From: Betaproteobacteria bacterium
Lineage (GTDB): Bacteria; Pseudomonadota; Gammaproteobacteria; Burkholderiales; Burkholderiaceae_C
Length of the DNA: 64,000 nt
Direction: 5' to 3'
Assembly (NCBI GenBank): GCA_947453725.1
Contig: CANGHH010000002.1
Coordinates: forward strand, 248,001-312,000
Made by a program: the position numbers and the translations under genes. The first letter of the stretch is position 1. Each line of letters opens with the position of its first letter. A model generated the notes under the pieces. That model did not search any database and had not been told where the DNA came from. It saw only the letters and a program-made list of their open reading frames with translations. Below are positions 8,123 to 17,429 of this stretch, piece after piece.

Positions 8123-9181
8123 ATGCGCATAGCGTCCATCGAGTTGCCGAATGCGCTGTTTGTCGCCCCGATGGCCGGTGTGACCGACCGGCCTTTCCGC
8201 ATGCTGTGCAAGCGCCTGGGCGCGGGCTATGCCGTCAGCGAGATGGTGACCAGCCGGCGTGACCTGTGGGACAGCCTGAAGACCTCGCGGCGCGCCGACC
8301 ATGTCGGTGAACCGGCGCCGATCGCGGTGCAGATCGCCGGCGTCGACCCGCAGGAGATGGCCGACGCCGCGCGCCACAACATCGACCGCGGCGCGCAGAT
8401 CATCGACATCAACATGGGCTGCCCGGCCAAGAAGGTGTGCAACAAGTGGGCCGGCTCGGCGCTGATGCAGGACGAGGTGCTGGCCATCGCGATCGTGCAG
8501 GCTGTGGTCGCCGCCTGCGCGCCGCGCGGCGTGCCGGTGACGCTGAAGATGCGCAGCGGCTGGTGCGCCACCGAGCGCAACGCGCTGAGCCTGGCGCGCG
8601 CCGCCCAGGACAGCGGTGTGGCCATGGTGGCCGTGCACGGCCGCACCCGCGAACAGGGCTACGGCGGCCACGCCGAGTACGACACCGTGGCGGCCGTGAA
8701 AGCCGCTTTGCACATTCCGGTGGTGGCCAACGGCGACATCGCCACGCCCGAGCAGGCGCGCGAGGTGCTTCGCGCCACCGGGGCCGACGCGCTGATGATC
8801 GGCCGTGCCGCGCAGGGCCGGCCGTGGATCTTCCGCGAGATCGCCCATTTCCTGGCCACCGGCGCCCACCTGCCGGCGCCGGCCACGCGCCAAGTCCAGG
8901 CCTGGCTGACCGAGCACCTGCACGCACACTATGCGCTGTACGGCGAACGCACCGGCGTGCGCAGTGCGCGCAAGCACATCGGCTGGGCGGTCAAGGCCTT
9001 GCCGGGCGGGCAAGACTTTCGCGACCGGATGAACCGGCTGGACGACTGCCGCAGCCAGGTTCAGGCCGTCACCGACTACTTCGACGAACTGGCTGACCGC
9101 CATCTGCTGCTGCCCCAGGCGCAGCCGATCAGCGCCGCGAACGACGCGCACCAACCCGAATCCGACGCCATCGCGGCATGA
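8123..9181 (+). CDS. dusB: tRNA-dihydrouridine synthase B
   Basis: This FMN-dependent flavoenzyme reduces a uridine in the D-loop of tRNA with NADPH. The 352-residue protein shows the N-terminal barrel entrance APMAGVTDRPFR, the catalytic cysteine C106 in PAKKVCNKWAGSAL, the HGRTREQGYGG segment that binds FMN and tRNA, and the phosphate-binding ANGDI and IGRAAQGRPWIF. The ATG was chosen because family similarity begins there; the open frame extends 99 bases upstream without it. It overlaps the start of fis in an ATGA arrangement, the classical dusB-fis operon, where dusB leads and fis is translated from the same message. Confidence 0.96.
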   Translation: MRIASIELPNALFVAPMAGVTDRPFRMLCKRLGAGYAVSEMVTSRRDLWDSLKTSRRADHVGEPAPIAVQIAGVDPQEMADAARHNIDRGAQIIDINMGCPAKKVCNKWAGSALMQDEVLAIAIVQAVVAACAPRGVPVTLKMRSGWCATERNALSLARAAQDSGVAMVAVHGRTREQGYGGHAEYDTVAAVKAALHIPVVANGDIATPEQAREVLRATGADALMIGRAAQGRPWIFREIAHFLATGAHLPAPATRQVQAWLTEHLHAHYALYGERTGVRSARKHIGWAVKALPGGQDFRDRMNRLDDCRSQVQAVTDYFDELADRHLLLPQAQPISAANDAHQPESDAIAA

Positions 9182-9414
9182 GCAAAAAAGACATCGACGA
9201 CTGCATCCGCCACAGCGTGGAGCAGTATTTCAAGGACCTGCGCGGCGCCGAGCCCGGCGCGCTGCACGAGCTTTTTCTGGGCGCTGCCGAAAAGCCGCTG
9301 CTCGACGTGGTGATGCGCCACGCCGAAGGCAACCAGAGCAAGGCCGCTGACTGGCTGGGCATCAACCGCAACACCCTGCGGCGCAAGCTGCAGGTGCACA
9401 AACTCATTCCATGA
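9178..9414 (+). CDS. fis: Nucleoid protein and transcription factor Fis
   Basis: A 78-residue Fis protein: an N-terminal beta/helix region and a C-terminal [23 protein letters not shown], that bends DNA at degenerate A/T-rich sites. Beta-proteobacterial Fis is shorter than the 98-residue E. coli protein at its N-terminus, so this length is normal. The start codon overlaps the dusB stop and its own stop overlaps the purH start, so the three genes should be translationally coupled. Confidence 0.95.
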   Translation: MSKKDIDDCIRHSVEQYFKDLRGAEPGALHELFLGAAEKPLLDVVMRHAEGNQSKAADWLGINRNTLRRKLQVHKLIP

Positions 9415-11006
9415 CCACTGCGCTCCTCTCCGTTTCAGACAAGACCGGCATCGTCGATTTCGCGCGCGCGCTGGCTGACGCGGGCGTGCGCCTGCTGTCG
9501 ACCGGCGGCACCGCGCGGCTGCTGGCCGACGCCGGCCTGGCCGTCACCGAAGTCGCCGAGGTCACCGGCTTCCCCGAGATGCTGGACGGCCGCGTGAAGA
9601 CGCTGCACCCGCGCATCCACGGCGGCCTGCTGGCGCGGCGCGACCTGCCCGAGCACATGGCCGCGCTGGCCGCCCACGGCATCGAGACCATCGACCTGCT
9701 GGTCGTCAACCTCTACCCCTTCGCGCTGGCCACGGCGCGGCCCGACTGCACGCTGGAAGACGCCATCGAGAACATCGACATCGGCGGCCCGGCCATGCTG
9801 CGCGCGGCGGCCAAGAACTGGGCCGACGTGGCCGTGGTCATCGACCCGGCCGACTACCCGCGCGTGCTGGCCGAATTGCAGGCCGGGGCGGTGCGTCGCG
9901 ACACCAAGTTCATGCTGGCCAAAAAGGTCTACGCCCACACCGCGGCTTACGACGGCATGATCAGCAACTACCTCAGTGCGCTGCAGCCCGGTGCCGAGGA
10001 GCAGGTCGCCGCGGTGCCGGCGCGCGAGGCCTACCCGGCGGTCTACACGCTGCAGGTGAGCAAGACGCAGGACCTGCGCTACGGCGAGAACCCGCACCAG
10101 AGCGCGGCTTTCTACCGCGAACCCGTGGTCGCACCGGGCCTGCTGGCCGGCTGGACGCAGCTGCAGGGCAAGGCGCTGAGCTACAACAACATCGCCGACG
10201 CCGACGCGGCCTGGGAATGCGTCAAGAGCTTCGACCCGGCCGTGGCCGCCTGTGTCATCGTCAAGCACGCCAACCCTTGCGGCGTGGCGGTGGGCGCGTC
10301 GGCCGTCGGGGCCTACCTGTCGGCGCTGAAGACCGACCCCACGAGTGCCTACGGTGGCATCCTGGCGCTGAACCGCCCGCTCGACGCCGAGGTCGTGGCC
10401 GCCATCAACGCGGCCCGGCAGTTCGTCGAAGTGGCCATCGCGCCGTCGATCACGCCGCAGGCGCGCGAGATGCTGGCCAGCAAGCAGAACCTGCGTTTGC
10501 TGGAAATACCCCTGGAAGGACCGCTGTCGCGCACCATGAACGCGCTGGACATCAAGCGCGTCGGCGGCGGCCTGCTGCTGCAGAGCCAGGACGCCAAGAA
10601 CGTGGTGCCGGCCGAGTTGCGCGTGGTCACGAAGCTGCAGCCCACGGCGGCGCAGATGGCCGACCTGCTGTTCGCCTGGAAGGTGGCCAAGTTCGTCAAG
10701 AGCAATGCCATCGTCTTCTGCGGCGGCGGGGCCACGCTGGGCGTCGGCGCTGGCCAGATGAGCCGCGTCGACAGCGCCCGCATGGCGGCCATCAAGGCCG
10801 CCAACGCCGGCCTGACGCTGGCCGGCAGTTCGGTGGCCAGCGACGCCTTCTTCCCCTTCCGCGACGGCCTGGACGTGGTCATCGACGCCGGTGCCGCCTG
10901 TGTCATCCAGCCCGGCGGCAGCCTGCGCGACGACGAGGTCATCGCCGCCGCCGATGAGCGCGGCATTGCGATGGTCTTCACCGGCATCCGGCACTTCCGG
11001 CATTGA
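9411..11006 (+). CDS. purH: Bifunctional AICAR transformylase / IMP cyclohydrolase
   Basis: PurH carries out the last two steps of purine synthesis: formylation of AICAR with 10-formyl-THF, then ring closure to IMP. Of 531 residues the N-terminal 200 or so form the cyclohydrolase ([36 protein letters not shown]). The C-terminal part is the transformylase, with the catalytic Lys-His in KHANPCG and the closing [10 protein letters not shown] and TGIRHFRH. Length is as expected. The ATG overlaps the fis TGA, placing purH third in the dusB-fis unit, an arrangement common in beta-proteobacteria. Confidence 0.97.
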   Translation: MTTALLSVSDKTGIVDFARALADAGVRLLSTGGTARLLADAGLAVTEVAEVTGFPEMLDGRVKTLHPRIHGGLLARRDLPEHMAALAAHGIETIDLLVVNLYPFALATARPDCTLEDAIENIDIGGPAMLRAAAKNWADVAVVIDPADYPRVLAELQAGAVRRDTKFMLAKKVYAHTAAYDGMISNYLSALQPGAEEQVAAVPAREAYPAVYTLQVSKTQDLRYGENPHQSAAFYREPVVAPGLLAGWTQLQGKALSYNNIADADAAWECVKSFDPAVAACVIVKHANPCGVAVGASAVGAYLSALKTDPTSAYGGILALNRPLDAEVVAAINAARQFVEVAIAPSITPQAREMLASKQNLRLLEIPLEGPLSRTMNALDIKRVGGGLLLQSQDAKNVVPAELRVVTKLQPTAAQMADLLFAWKVAKFVKSNAIVFCGGGATLGVGAGQMSRVDSARMAAIKAANAGLTLAGSSVASDAFFPFRDGLDVVIDAGAACVIQPGGSLRDDEVIAAADERGIAMVFTGIRHFRH

Positions 11007-11010
11007 ACTG

Positions 11011-11080
11011 GAGCCCCCCAAGCTCGCTAGCGCTCGCTACCCCCCGAGGGGGCCGTCCGCCGACGGCCCGGCGAGGCCGG
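11011..11080. repeat. Extragenic two-hairpin repeat (REP-like element)
   Basis: Just past the purH stop, a C-rich head (gagcccccca) is followed by agctcgctagcgctcgct, then a CCCCC-GA-GGGGG hairpin, then GGCCGTC-CGCC-GACGGCC, a perfect seven-base stem with a four-base loop. From memory, near-identical blocks recur between genes across Comamonadaceae and Rubrivivax-like genomes. Only one full copy is in this window. A partial resemblance occurs near 62001-62025. It may serve as a transcription stop for purH, but no T-run follows. Confidence 0.6.
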
Positions 11081-11136
11081 TTCCGTGGCGGGAAGCTTGG
11101 TCAAGGCCATCCCGGTGGCACGCTTAGCATCGAACC

Positions 11137-11757
11137 ATGTCCCGCGCCGATCTCATGGGCCTGTTGCTGGCCTTCATCGCCCGTCTGATCACGGGCACGC
11201 AGGGCCATTGGAAGGGCTGCCCGCCCAAGGCCGAGCAGCGCATCTACTTTGCCAACCACCAGAGCCATTTCGACTGGGTGCTGATCTGGGCGGCGCTGCC
11301 GCGCGAGTTGCGCGTGCGTACCCGCCCGATTGCCGCGCGCGACTACTGGACCGCATCCCCCTTCAAGCGCTGGCTGACCTCGGCGGTGTTCAACGCCGTC
11401 TATGTGGCGCGCCAGCGCAGCGACGACCAGGACCCGCTGCAGCCGCTGGTGCAGGCGCTGGAAGGCGGCGATTCGCTGGTCATCTTCCCCGAAGGCACGC
11501 GCAGCAACCGCGGCGAGCCGCAGGCCTTCAAGAGCGGCCTCTTCCACCTGGCCGAGATGTTCCCCGGGGTGCAGCTGATACCGACCTGGATCGACAACGT
11601 GCAGCGCGTGATGCCCAAGGGTGAAGTCGTGCCGGTGCCGATCCTGTGCACCGTCACCTTCGGCACCCCGATCAACCTGCAGCCCGGCGAGGACAAGCGC
11701 GACTTCCTCGAGCGGGCGCGCGGGGCCCTGCTGGCCGCGCAGCCGGGGCGCCTGTGA
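11137..11757 (+). CDS. 1-acyl-sn-glycerol-3-phosphate acyltransferase family protein (PlsC-like)
   Basis: A 206-residue acyltransferase of the PlsC superfamily, which transfers an acyl chain to lysophosphatidate or a similar acceptor at the inner membrane. The catalytic motif NHQSHFDW (NHx4D) and the FPEGTRS acceptor-binding motif are both present. It is shorter than canonical PlsC and lacks a clear N-terminal membrane anchor. Its stop overlaps the GTG of the next gene, a CDP-diacylglycerol synthase homologue, so the pair should make and then activate phosphatidate or a variant lipid. Because a housekeeping plsC probably lies elsewhere, a specialised role is possible (inference). Confidence 0.87.
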   Translation: MSRADLMGLLLAFIARLITGTQGHWKGCPPKAEQRIYFANHQSHFDWVLIWAALPRELRVRTRPIAARDYWTASPFKRWLTSAVFNAVYVARQRSDDQDPLQPLVQALEGGDSLVIFPEGTRSNRGEPQAFKSGLFHLAEMFPGVQLIPTWIDNVQRVMPKGEVVPVPILCTVTFGTPINLQPGEDKRDFLERARGALLAAQPGRL

Positions 11758-12731
11758 ACCCCTTGCGCACGCTCAGCGTCGACGGCCAGGTGGCGCCGCT
11801 CTTCGTGGTGCTGTTCGGCCTGCTGGTGGTGCTGTCGCTGGTGGTCCTGGTGCGCAGCCTGCGGGCCAGCGAACAGACGCTGCACGAAGCCACGAATGAC
11901 CGCCAACAGCGCTTGCTGCGCGACCTGCGCGCGATGTGGCTGGGCAGCACGGTGTTCTGGGGCGCCTGGGTCTCGGGGCCGCTGGGCGCCACGCTGGCCT
12001 TCGGCCTGTTCAGCTTCTTCGCGCTGCGCGAATTCATCACGCTGGTCAAGACGCGCCCGGGCGACCACCGCAGCCTGCTGCTGGCCTTCTTCGCCGCGCT
12101 GCCGCTGCAGTACCTGCTGGTCGGCACGCGGGCCTTCGACCTGTTCACGGTCTTCGTGCCGGTGTATGTCTTTCTGGCGATCCCGGTGGCCAGCGCGCTG
12201 GCCGGCGATCCCGAGCGTTTCCTGGAGCGCAACGCCAAGATCCAGTGGGGCATCATGGTCTGCGTCTACGGCCTGTCGCACGCGCCGGCGCTGCTGTTGC
12301 TGCAACTGCCGGGCTACGCCGACCGCGGCGCCTTCCTGTTGTTCTTCCTGGTGATGGCCACGGCCGCTGCGCAGATTGCCCAGGAACTGGCCAGCCGCTG
12401 GCTGCGCCGCCGGCCGCTGGCGCGGCAGATCGACCGCAGCTTCTCGTGGCGAGCCTGGCTGCTCGGCCTGCTCGCGGCGGCGCTGGTCGGTGCGGCGCTG
12501 TTCTGGATCACCCCCGTCAACCCCTGGCGCGCCGCCGTGATGGCTGCCGTGGCGGGCGGCTGCGGCACGCTGGGCGATCTGGTGATGCGCGCGCTGAAGA
12601 AGGACGCTGGCGTGCGCTTCTGGGGCAACCGCCGTTCAGTCACCGGCGCCGTCGGCCTGCTCGACCGTGTCGCGCCGCTGTGTTTTGCAGCCCCCGTCTT
12701 CTTCCACTTCGTTCGCTGGTACCTCGTCTGA
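11754..12731 (+). CDS. Phosphatidate cytidylyltransferase family protein (CdsA-like)
   Basis: A 325-residue integral membrane protein with about eight hydrophobic helices. It ends in the CDP-DAG synthase signature region: [21 protein letters not shown], then [18 protein letters not shown], corresponding to the family pattern of a K-x-D-x-G element followed by G-x-LDR. The enzyme joins CTP and phosphatidate to give CDP-diacylglycerol. The GTG start overlaps the acyltransferase stop (GTGA) and its own stop overlaps the ruvC ATG by one base. The pairing with a short PlsC recalls accessory plsC/cdsA-like gene pairs rather than the main cdsA, which usually lies with dxr and bamA. Confidence 0.83.
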   Translation: MNPLRTLSVDGQVAPLFVVLFGLLVVLSLVVLVRSLRASEQTLHEATNDRQQRLLRDLRAMWLGSTVFWGAWVSGPLGATLAFGLFSFFALREFITLVKTRPGDHRSLLLAFFAALPLQYLLVGTRAFDLFTVFVPVYVFLAIPVASALAGDPERFLERNAKIQWGIMVCVYGLSHAPALLLLQLPGYADRGAFLLFFLVMATAAAQIAQELASRWLRRRPLARQIDRSFSWRAWLLGLLAAALVGAALFWITPVNPWRAAVMAAVAGGCGTLGDLVMRALKKDAGVRFWGNRRSVTGAVGLLDRVAPLCFAAPVFFHFVRWYLV

Positions 12732-13279
12732 TGCTCATTCTCGGCATCGATCCCGGCCTGCAACGCACCGGCTTCGGCGTGGTCGACGTGCAGGGCGCGC
12801 GGCTGGGCTATGTGGCCAGTGGCACCATCAGCACGCTGGAAGCGCCGCGCGGCGATCTGCCGGGCCGCTTGAAGATCATCTTTGAAGGCGTGCGCGAAGT
12901 CGTCGAGCGCTACACGCCCGACTGCGCCTGCGTCGAGATCGTCTTCGTCAACGTCAACCCGCAGAGCACGCTGCTGCTGGGCCAGGCGCGCGGCGCGGCG
13001 CTGGCGGCGCTGGTGATGGGCGACCTGCCGGTGGCCGAGTACACCGCGCTGCAGATGAAAAAGGCCGTCGTCGGCCACGGCCTGGCCACCAAGTCGCAGG
13101 TCCAGGAGATGGTCAAGCGCCTGCTGCAGCTGCCCTCGCTGCCCGGCAAGGACGCCGCCGACGCACTGGGCCTGGCCATCTCGCACGCCCACGCCGGCGC
13201 GTCTTTCGCCGCGCTGGAAAAGTCCGCCACGCTGCAGCGCCGCCAGCACGCGCAGTACCGTGGCGGCCGAACGTATTGA
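12731..13279 (+). CDS. ruvC: Holliday junction endodeoxyribonuclease RuvC
   Basis: RuvC resolves Holliday junctions during recombination together with RuvAB. The 182-residue protein shows the RNase H-like acidic set: D7 in [11 protein letters not shown], Glu in [21 protein letters not shown], and the C-terminal aspartates of [14 protein letters not shown]. The start overlaps the stop of the preceding membrane protein by one base, so translation is probably coupled. ruvA and ruvB are not in view. Confidence 0.96.
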   Translation: MLILGIDPGLQRTGFGVVDVQGARLGYVASGTISTLEAPRGDLPGRLKIIFEGVREVVERYTPDCACVEIVFVNVNPQSTLLLGQARGAALAALVMGDLPVAEYTALQMKKAVVGHGLATKSQVQEMVKRLLQLPSLPGKDAADALGLAISHAHAGASFAALEKSATLQRRQHAQYRGGRTY

Positions 13280-13307
13280 CCCTTCTTTTCAACTGCCGAG
13301 CTTCACC

Positions 13308-14009
13308 ATGCAGACACCCGTCAAGACCGACTGGATCACCATCGCCCCCGGCTTCGCTGGTTACCTGGCCCTGCCGCCCGCCGGCCACGGCCCGGGCCTG
13401 GTGCTCTGGCAGGAAATCTTCGGCGTCAACGCGCACATCCGCGCGGTGGCCGAGCAGTACGCGCTGGACGGCTTCGTCGTGCTGGCGCCCGACACCTTCT
13501 GGCGCCAGTCGCCGCGCGTCGAGCTGGGCTACGAAGGCGCCGACCGCGAACAGGCCTTCGGGCTGATGAAGGGCTACGCCGGCGCCGAAGCACAGGCCGA
13601 CATCGCGGCCAGCGTGGCGACCCTGCGCGGGCGGCCCGAAGTCGCCGGTGCCAAGGTCGGCAGCTTCGGCTACTGCATGGGTGGCCGGCTGGCCTATCTG
13701 GCGGCGGCGACGGCGGGTATCGACGCGGCAGTGGCCTACTACGGCGGCGGCATCCAGGGCCAGCTCGACCGGGTCGCCAGCATCAGCTGCCCGGTGCAGT
13801 TTCACTACGCCGAGCAGGACGACAACATCCCGCTCGACGCGGTCGAGCGCGTGCGCGCGGCCATGGCGGGCAAGGCCGCCGAAGTGCACGTCTACCCCGG
13901 CGCCCACCACGGCTTCAACTGCTGGGCGCGCGGCAGCTACCACCCCGCCAGCGCGGCGCTGGCCCACGGCCGCAGCCTGAGCTTCCTGGCGCAGCACCTG
14001 ATGCGCTGA
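13308..14009 (+). CDS. Dienelactone hydrolase family protein
   Basis: A 233-residue alpha/beta hydrolase. The nucleophile is a cysteine in GSFGYCMGGRLAY, the acid is in the EQDDNIPLD loop and the base is the second His of AHHGFNC, so the triad is Cys-Asp-His as in dienelactone hydrolase. The early LVLWQEIFGVNAHIRAVAEQYA and VLAPDTFWRQSPRVELGYEG segments match the carboxymethylenebutenolidase-like branch. Members hydrolyse dienelactones or other small esters. The genomic context (after ruvC) gives no pathway, so the substrate is unknown. An in-frame GTG 48 bases upstream is less likely, as similarity begins at MQTPV. Confidence 0.87.
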   Translation: MQTPVKTDWITIAPGFAGYLALPPAGHGPGLVLWQEIFGVNAHIRAVAEQYALDGFVVLAPDTFWRQSPRVELGYEGADREQAFGLMKGYAGAEAQADIAASVATLRGRPEVAGAKVGSFGYCMGGRLAYLAAATAGIDAAVAYYGGGIQGQLDRVASISCPVQFHYAEQDDNIPLDAVERVRAAMAGKAAEVHVYPGAHHGFNCWARGSYHPASAALAHGRSLSFLAQHLMR

Positions 14010-14126
14010 GCGCCCGGAACAGGGTCCCGGCCGGTGAATTGCCGGGTCTCCGCCCCCCTGTTCCGCCCGGTGCCGGTGGGCCGCCTTTGCTTCAATGAAG
14101 GCACACCACGAAGGAGCTTGGCACCG

Positions 14127-15185
14127 ATGGACGCTGAAACCGGTCTGGTCCCTTTCAACGGCAAGCCCGCCGCCGGCGGCGGTCTGCCGAACGTGTCGAG
14201 CGGCAGCCCCGCCGGTGGCGGTCTGCCGGTGGCCCGCATGCGCAGCCTTTACCGCGTCGGCGACGTCAGCCAGCGCCTGGGCAAGCTGCCCAGCCGAGAG
14301 TCGCGTGACCACGAAACGCTGCGCGCAACCTACGAACGGATGCTCGAGAAGGGCCCCGAGCGCTTCCAGGTCAAGCCGGCCGGCCTGCCGGCGATGGACC
14401 ACCTCTACGGCGAGATGCCCAACTTCAACGAGGTGCTCGACGACGTGCGCCGCCAGCTCGCCTTGTGCACCGGCAGCGGCGACGCGCTGGAGATCGCGCC
14501 GATGCTGCTGCTCGGCCCGCCGGGCATCGGCAAGACCCACTTCGCGCGCGAGATCGCGCAACTGCTGGGCACCGGCCTGGGCTTCATCAGCATGAGCAGC
14601 CTGACCGCCGGCTGGGTGCTGAGTGGCGCCAGCAGCCAATGGAAGGGCGCGCGCCCGGGCAAGGTCTTCGAGACCCTGGTCGACGGCGCCTACGCCAACC
14701 CGGTGATGGTCGTCGACGAGATCGACAAGGCCCGCGCCGAGCACGCCTACGACCCGCTGGGCGCGCTGTACAGCCTGCTCGAGCACGACACCGCTGGTGC
14801 CTTCACCGACGAATTCGCCGAGGTGGCGATCGACGCCAGCCAGGTCATCTGGGTGGCCACGGCGAACGACGAGCGCAGCATTCCCGAGCCGATCCTGAAC
14901 CGCATGCAGGTCTTCGAGGTGCAGGCCCCCGACGCTGCTGCGGCGCGGGCCATCGCGCTGCGCCTCTACCAGCAACTGCGCGCCGGCCACGACTGGGGCC
15001 AGCGCTTCGACGAGGCGCCGTCCGAAGGCGTGCTGGATCGACTGTCAGGCCTGGCGCCGCGCGAGATGCGGCGCGCCTGGATGACCGGCTTCGGCAACGC
15101 GCGCCTGGCCGAACACGGGCGGATCGAGCTGGTCGACCTGCCGGGCGGCAACGCGCGGCGCACCCCGATCGGCTTCCTGCAGTAG
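14127..15185 (+). CDS. Lon-like AAA ATPase without protease domain
   Basis: A 352-residue AAA+ protein. Walker A is GPPGIGKTHFA, Walker B is VMVVDEIDKA, sensor 1 is VIWVATANDE and the arginine-finger region is EPILNRMQVFE. The AAA module resembles that of Lon, but no Ser-Lys protease domain follows and the N-terminus is short and Gly/Pro-rich, with a repeated GGGLPxV element. Start choice rests on AAGGAG ten bases before the ATG; the open frame begins 93 bases earlier. Targets are unknown. The downstream patatin autotransporter follows after 36 bases, but a functional link is not evident. Confidence 0.8.
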   Translation: MDAETGLVPFNGKPAAGGGLPNVSSGSPAGGGLPVARMRSLYRVGDVSQRLGKLPSRESRDHETLRATYERMLEKGPERFQVKPAGLPAMDHLYGEMPNFNEVLDDVRRQLALCTGSGDALEIAPMLLLGPPGIGKTHFAREIAQLLGTGLGFISMSSLTAGWVLSGASSQWKGARPGKVFETLVDGAYANPVMVVDEIDKARAEHAYDPLGALYSLLEHDTAGAFTDEFAEVAIDASQVIWVATANDERSIPEPILNRMQVFEVQAPDAAAARAIALRLYQQLRAGHDWGQRFDEAPSEGVLDRLSGLAPREMRRAWMTGFGNARLAEHGRIELVDLPGGNARRTPIGFLQ

Positions 15186-15221
15186 GCCGTTGCGGTGGCC
15201 TGCCGCAGCCAGAATCGGGCC

Positions 15222-17390
15222 ATGAAAATTCTGTTCGCCCTGCTGCTGGCCGCCACCTTGACCACGGCGCAGGCCGCTGATCGCCCCAAGGTCGGCCTGG
15301 TGCTGGGCGGCGGCGGGGCCCGCGGGGCGGCGCACATCGGCGTGCTGGAGGTGCTGGAACGCCTGCACGTGCCGGTCGACTGCGTGGCCGGCACCAGCAT
15401 GGGTGCGCTGGTCGCCGGTGCCTGGGCGGCGGGCCTGGCGCCGGCGACCCTGCGCAGCGAGATGGGCCGGGCCGACTGGTCTGACATGTTCGACGACAAC
15501 CCCGACTACACCGAGCTGAATTTCCGCAACAAGCGGCTGTCTCAGCGCTTCCTGCCGGGCAGCGAAACCGGCATCCTGGCCAGCGGTGCGGTGATGCCGC
15601 CGGGCGTCGTGTCGGGCCAGAAGATCAAGCTCTTCTTCAACCACCTGGTGCGCGCCGACGCCGGTGAACGCGAACTGCAGCAGCTGCCGCTGCCGGTGTC
15701 GATCATCGCCACCGACATCGGCACTGGCGAACGCGTGGTCTACCGCGACGGCAGCCTGACGCTGGCCATGCGTGCCAGCATGAGCGTGCCCGGCCTGATG
15801 GCACCGCTGGACTACCGCGGGCGCAAGCTGGTCGACGGCGGCCTGGTCGACAACCTGCCGATCCGCGAGGTGCGTGAGCGCTGCGCGGCCGACGTCGTCA
15901 TCGCCGTCAACGTCGGTTCGCCGCCGCTGCCACCCGAGCAGGTCAGCGGCCTGCTCGGCGTCACGGCGCAGATGGTGGTCCTGCTGACCGAGCAGAACGT
16001 CAGCGCCTCGCTGGCCACCCTGAAGCCCGGCGACGTGTACATCAAGCCCGAGCTGGGTGACATCACCGCCGGCGCCTTCGACCGCCACGCCGAGGCCGCC
16101 GAGCGCGGGCGTCTGGCCGCCGAGGCGGTGGCGGCGCAGCTGGCGACCCTGAGCGTGAGCCCGGCGGCCTACGCCGTCTGGCGCCAGCGCGTCGCGGTGC
16201 GCGAACGCGACGTGCCGCGCATCGACAGCGTGGAAATCGCCGGCCTGGCGCGCGTCAACCCGGCTGTCGTGCTGCGCTACCTGGAGCAGCGCGACGGCGC
16301 ACCGATGGACACCGCGACGCTGAACCGCGACCTGCTGCGCGCCTACGGCGACGGCAGCTACGAGCGGGTCGACTACACGGTGCTGTCGCAGCAGGGCAAG
16401 AACATCCTGCGCGTCACGCCGGTGGAGAAGAGCTGGGGCCCCGACTACCTGCGGCTGGCGCTGCAGCTCGACAGCAACCTCAGCCAGGGCAGCACCTACC
16501 GCCTGCGCGCGGGCTACCAGAAGACCTGGCTGAACCCGCTGGGCGGCGAACTGCTGCTGATCGGCGAGCTCGGCAATGTCACCGGCGCGGGCGCCGAGCT
16601 CTACCAGCCGGTGGATGCCGCGCAGCGCTGGTTCGTCGACGCCCAGACCGACTACAAGCGCGAGCGCAGCGACTACTGGTTGCTCGACCAGCGGATCGCC
16701 GAATACGTGGTGGCGCGCACCCGGCTCGACCTGACCGCCGGCGTCAACTTCAGCCTGCTCGGCCAGCTGCGCTTCGGCTGGCGCGAGATGCGCGCCAGCA
16801 AGTCGCTGGACACCGGTGTCGACCTGTTCCAGAGCGTGGCCGCACAGTCCAGCGGCGGCTGGCTGTTCAACCTGGACATGGACCAGCTCGACCGCCTCTA
16901 CTTCCCGCGCCGCGGCTGGTCGGCGCAGGCCAGCTACTACAGCTCGGACCGCAGCGGCTACTCGCGCGTCAGCCTCGACGGCCGCGCCGCCTGGCCGCTG
17001 CAGGACTGGGTGCTCGGCGCCCGCGCCAGCTGGACCGGTTCACCGCGTGGCCAGCTGCCGCTGTACGACGCGGCCAAGCTCGGCGGCTTCCTGAACCTCA
17101 CCGGCTACGCCAGCGGGCAGCTGCTGGGCGACGAAGCGGCCTACGCCCATGTCCGCGCCGAACGCATCATCGGCCGCGCCCCGCTGGGCCTGCGCGGCGA
17201 CCTGCGGCTGGGCGTGGCGCTGGAAGTCGGCAAGATCGCCCAGCCCTACACGCTGCAGGTGCGCCATGGCGTGCTGAATTCGGTGGCCTTGTACCTGGGC
17301 GGCGAAACGGCTTTCGGACCGGTTTTCGCAGGCATCGGTCGGGCCAGCAGCGGCTCGGTGAACGCCTACCTGGTGGTCGGCGCGCCCTGA
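15222..17390 (+). CDS. Patatin-like phospholipase with POTRA and beta-barrel (type Vd autotransporter, PlpD-like)
   Basis: The 722-residue protein starts with a Sec signal peptide (ILFALLLAATLTTAQA). It is followed by a patatin lipase domain: oxyanion loop GGGGARGAAH at 29-38, nucleophile S59 in GTSMG, and the catalytic Asp in VDGGLVDNLP. Around residues 325-400 comes one POTRA-like domain (DSVEIAGLARVNPAVVL onward), and the C-terminal half is a 16-strand-type outer-membrane barrel ending in NAYLVVGAP. This order and the length equal those of Pseudomonas aeruginosa PlpD (728 residues), the prototype of type Vd secretion, which exposes a phospholipase A1 at the cell surface. The preceding ATPase gene lies close by on the same strand. 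Confidence 0.9.
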   Translation: MKILFALLLAATLTTAQAADRPKVGLVLGGGGARGAAHIGVLEVLERLHVPVDCVAGTSMGALVAGAWAAGLAPATLRSEMGRADWSDMFDDNPDYTELNFRNKRLSQRFLPGSETGILASGAVMPPGVVSGQKIKLFFNHLVRADAGERELQQLPLPVSIIATDIGTGERVVYRDGSLTLAMRASMSVPGLMAPLDYRGRKLVDGGLVDNLPIREVRERCAADVVIAVNVGSPPLPPEQVSGLLGVTAQMVVLLTEQNVSASLATLKPGDVYIKPELGDITAGAFDRHAEAAERGRLAAEAVAAQLATLSVSPAAYAVWRQRVAVRERDVPRIDSVEIAGLARVNPAVVLRYLEQRDGAPMDTATLNRDLLRAYGDGSYERVDYTVLSQQGKNILRVTPVEKSWGPDYLRLALQLDSNLSQGSTYRLRAGYQKTWLNPLGGELLLIGELGNVTGAGAELYQPVDAAQRWFVDAQTDYKRERSDYWLLDQRIAEYVVARTRLDLTAGVNFSLLGQLRFGWREMRASKSLDTGVDLFQSVAAQSSGGWLFNLDMDQLDRLYFPRRGWSAQASYYSSDRSGYSRVSLDGRAAWPLQDWVLGARASWTGSPRGQLPLYDAAKLGGFLNLTGYASGQLLGDEAAYAHVRAERIIGRAPLGLRGDLRLGVALEVGKIAQPYTLQVRHGVLNSVALYLGGETAFGPVFAGIGRASSGSVNAYLVVGAP

Positions 17391-17429
17391 CGACCGGCGC
17401 CGCCGGGGCGCATGCGCTACCGTGGCGGC

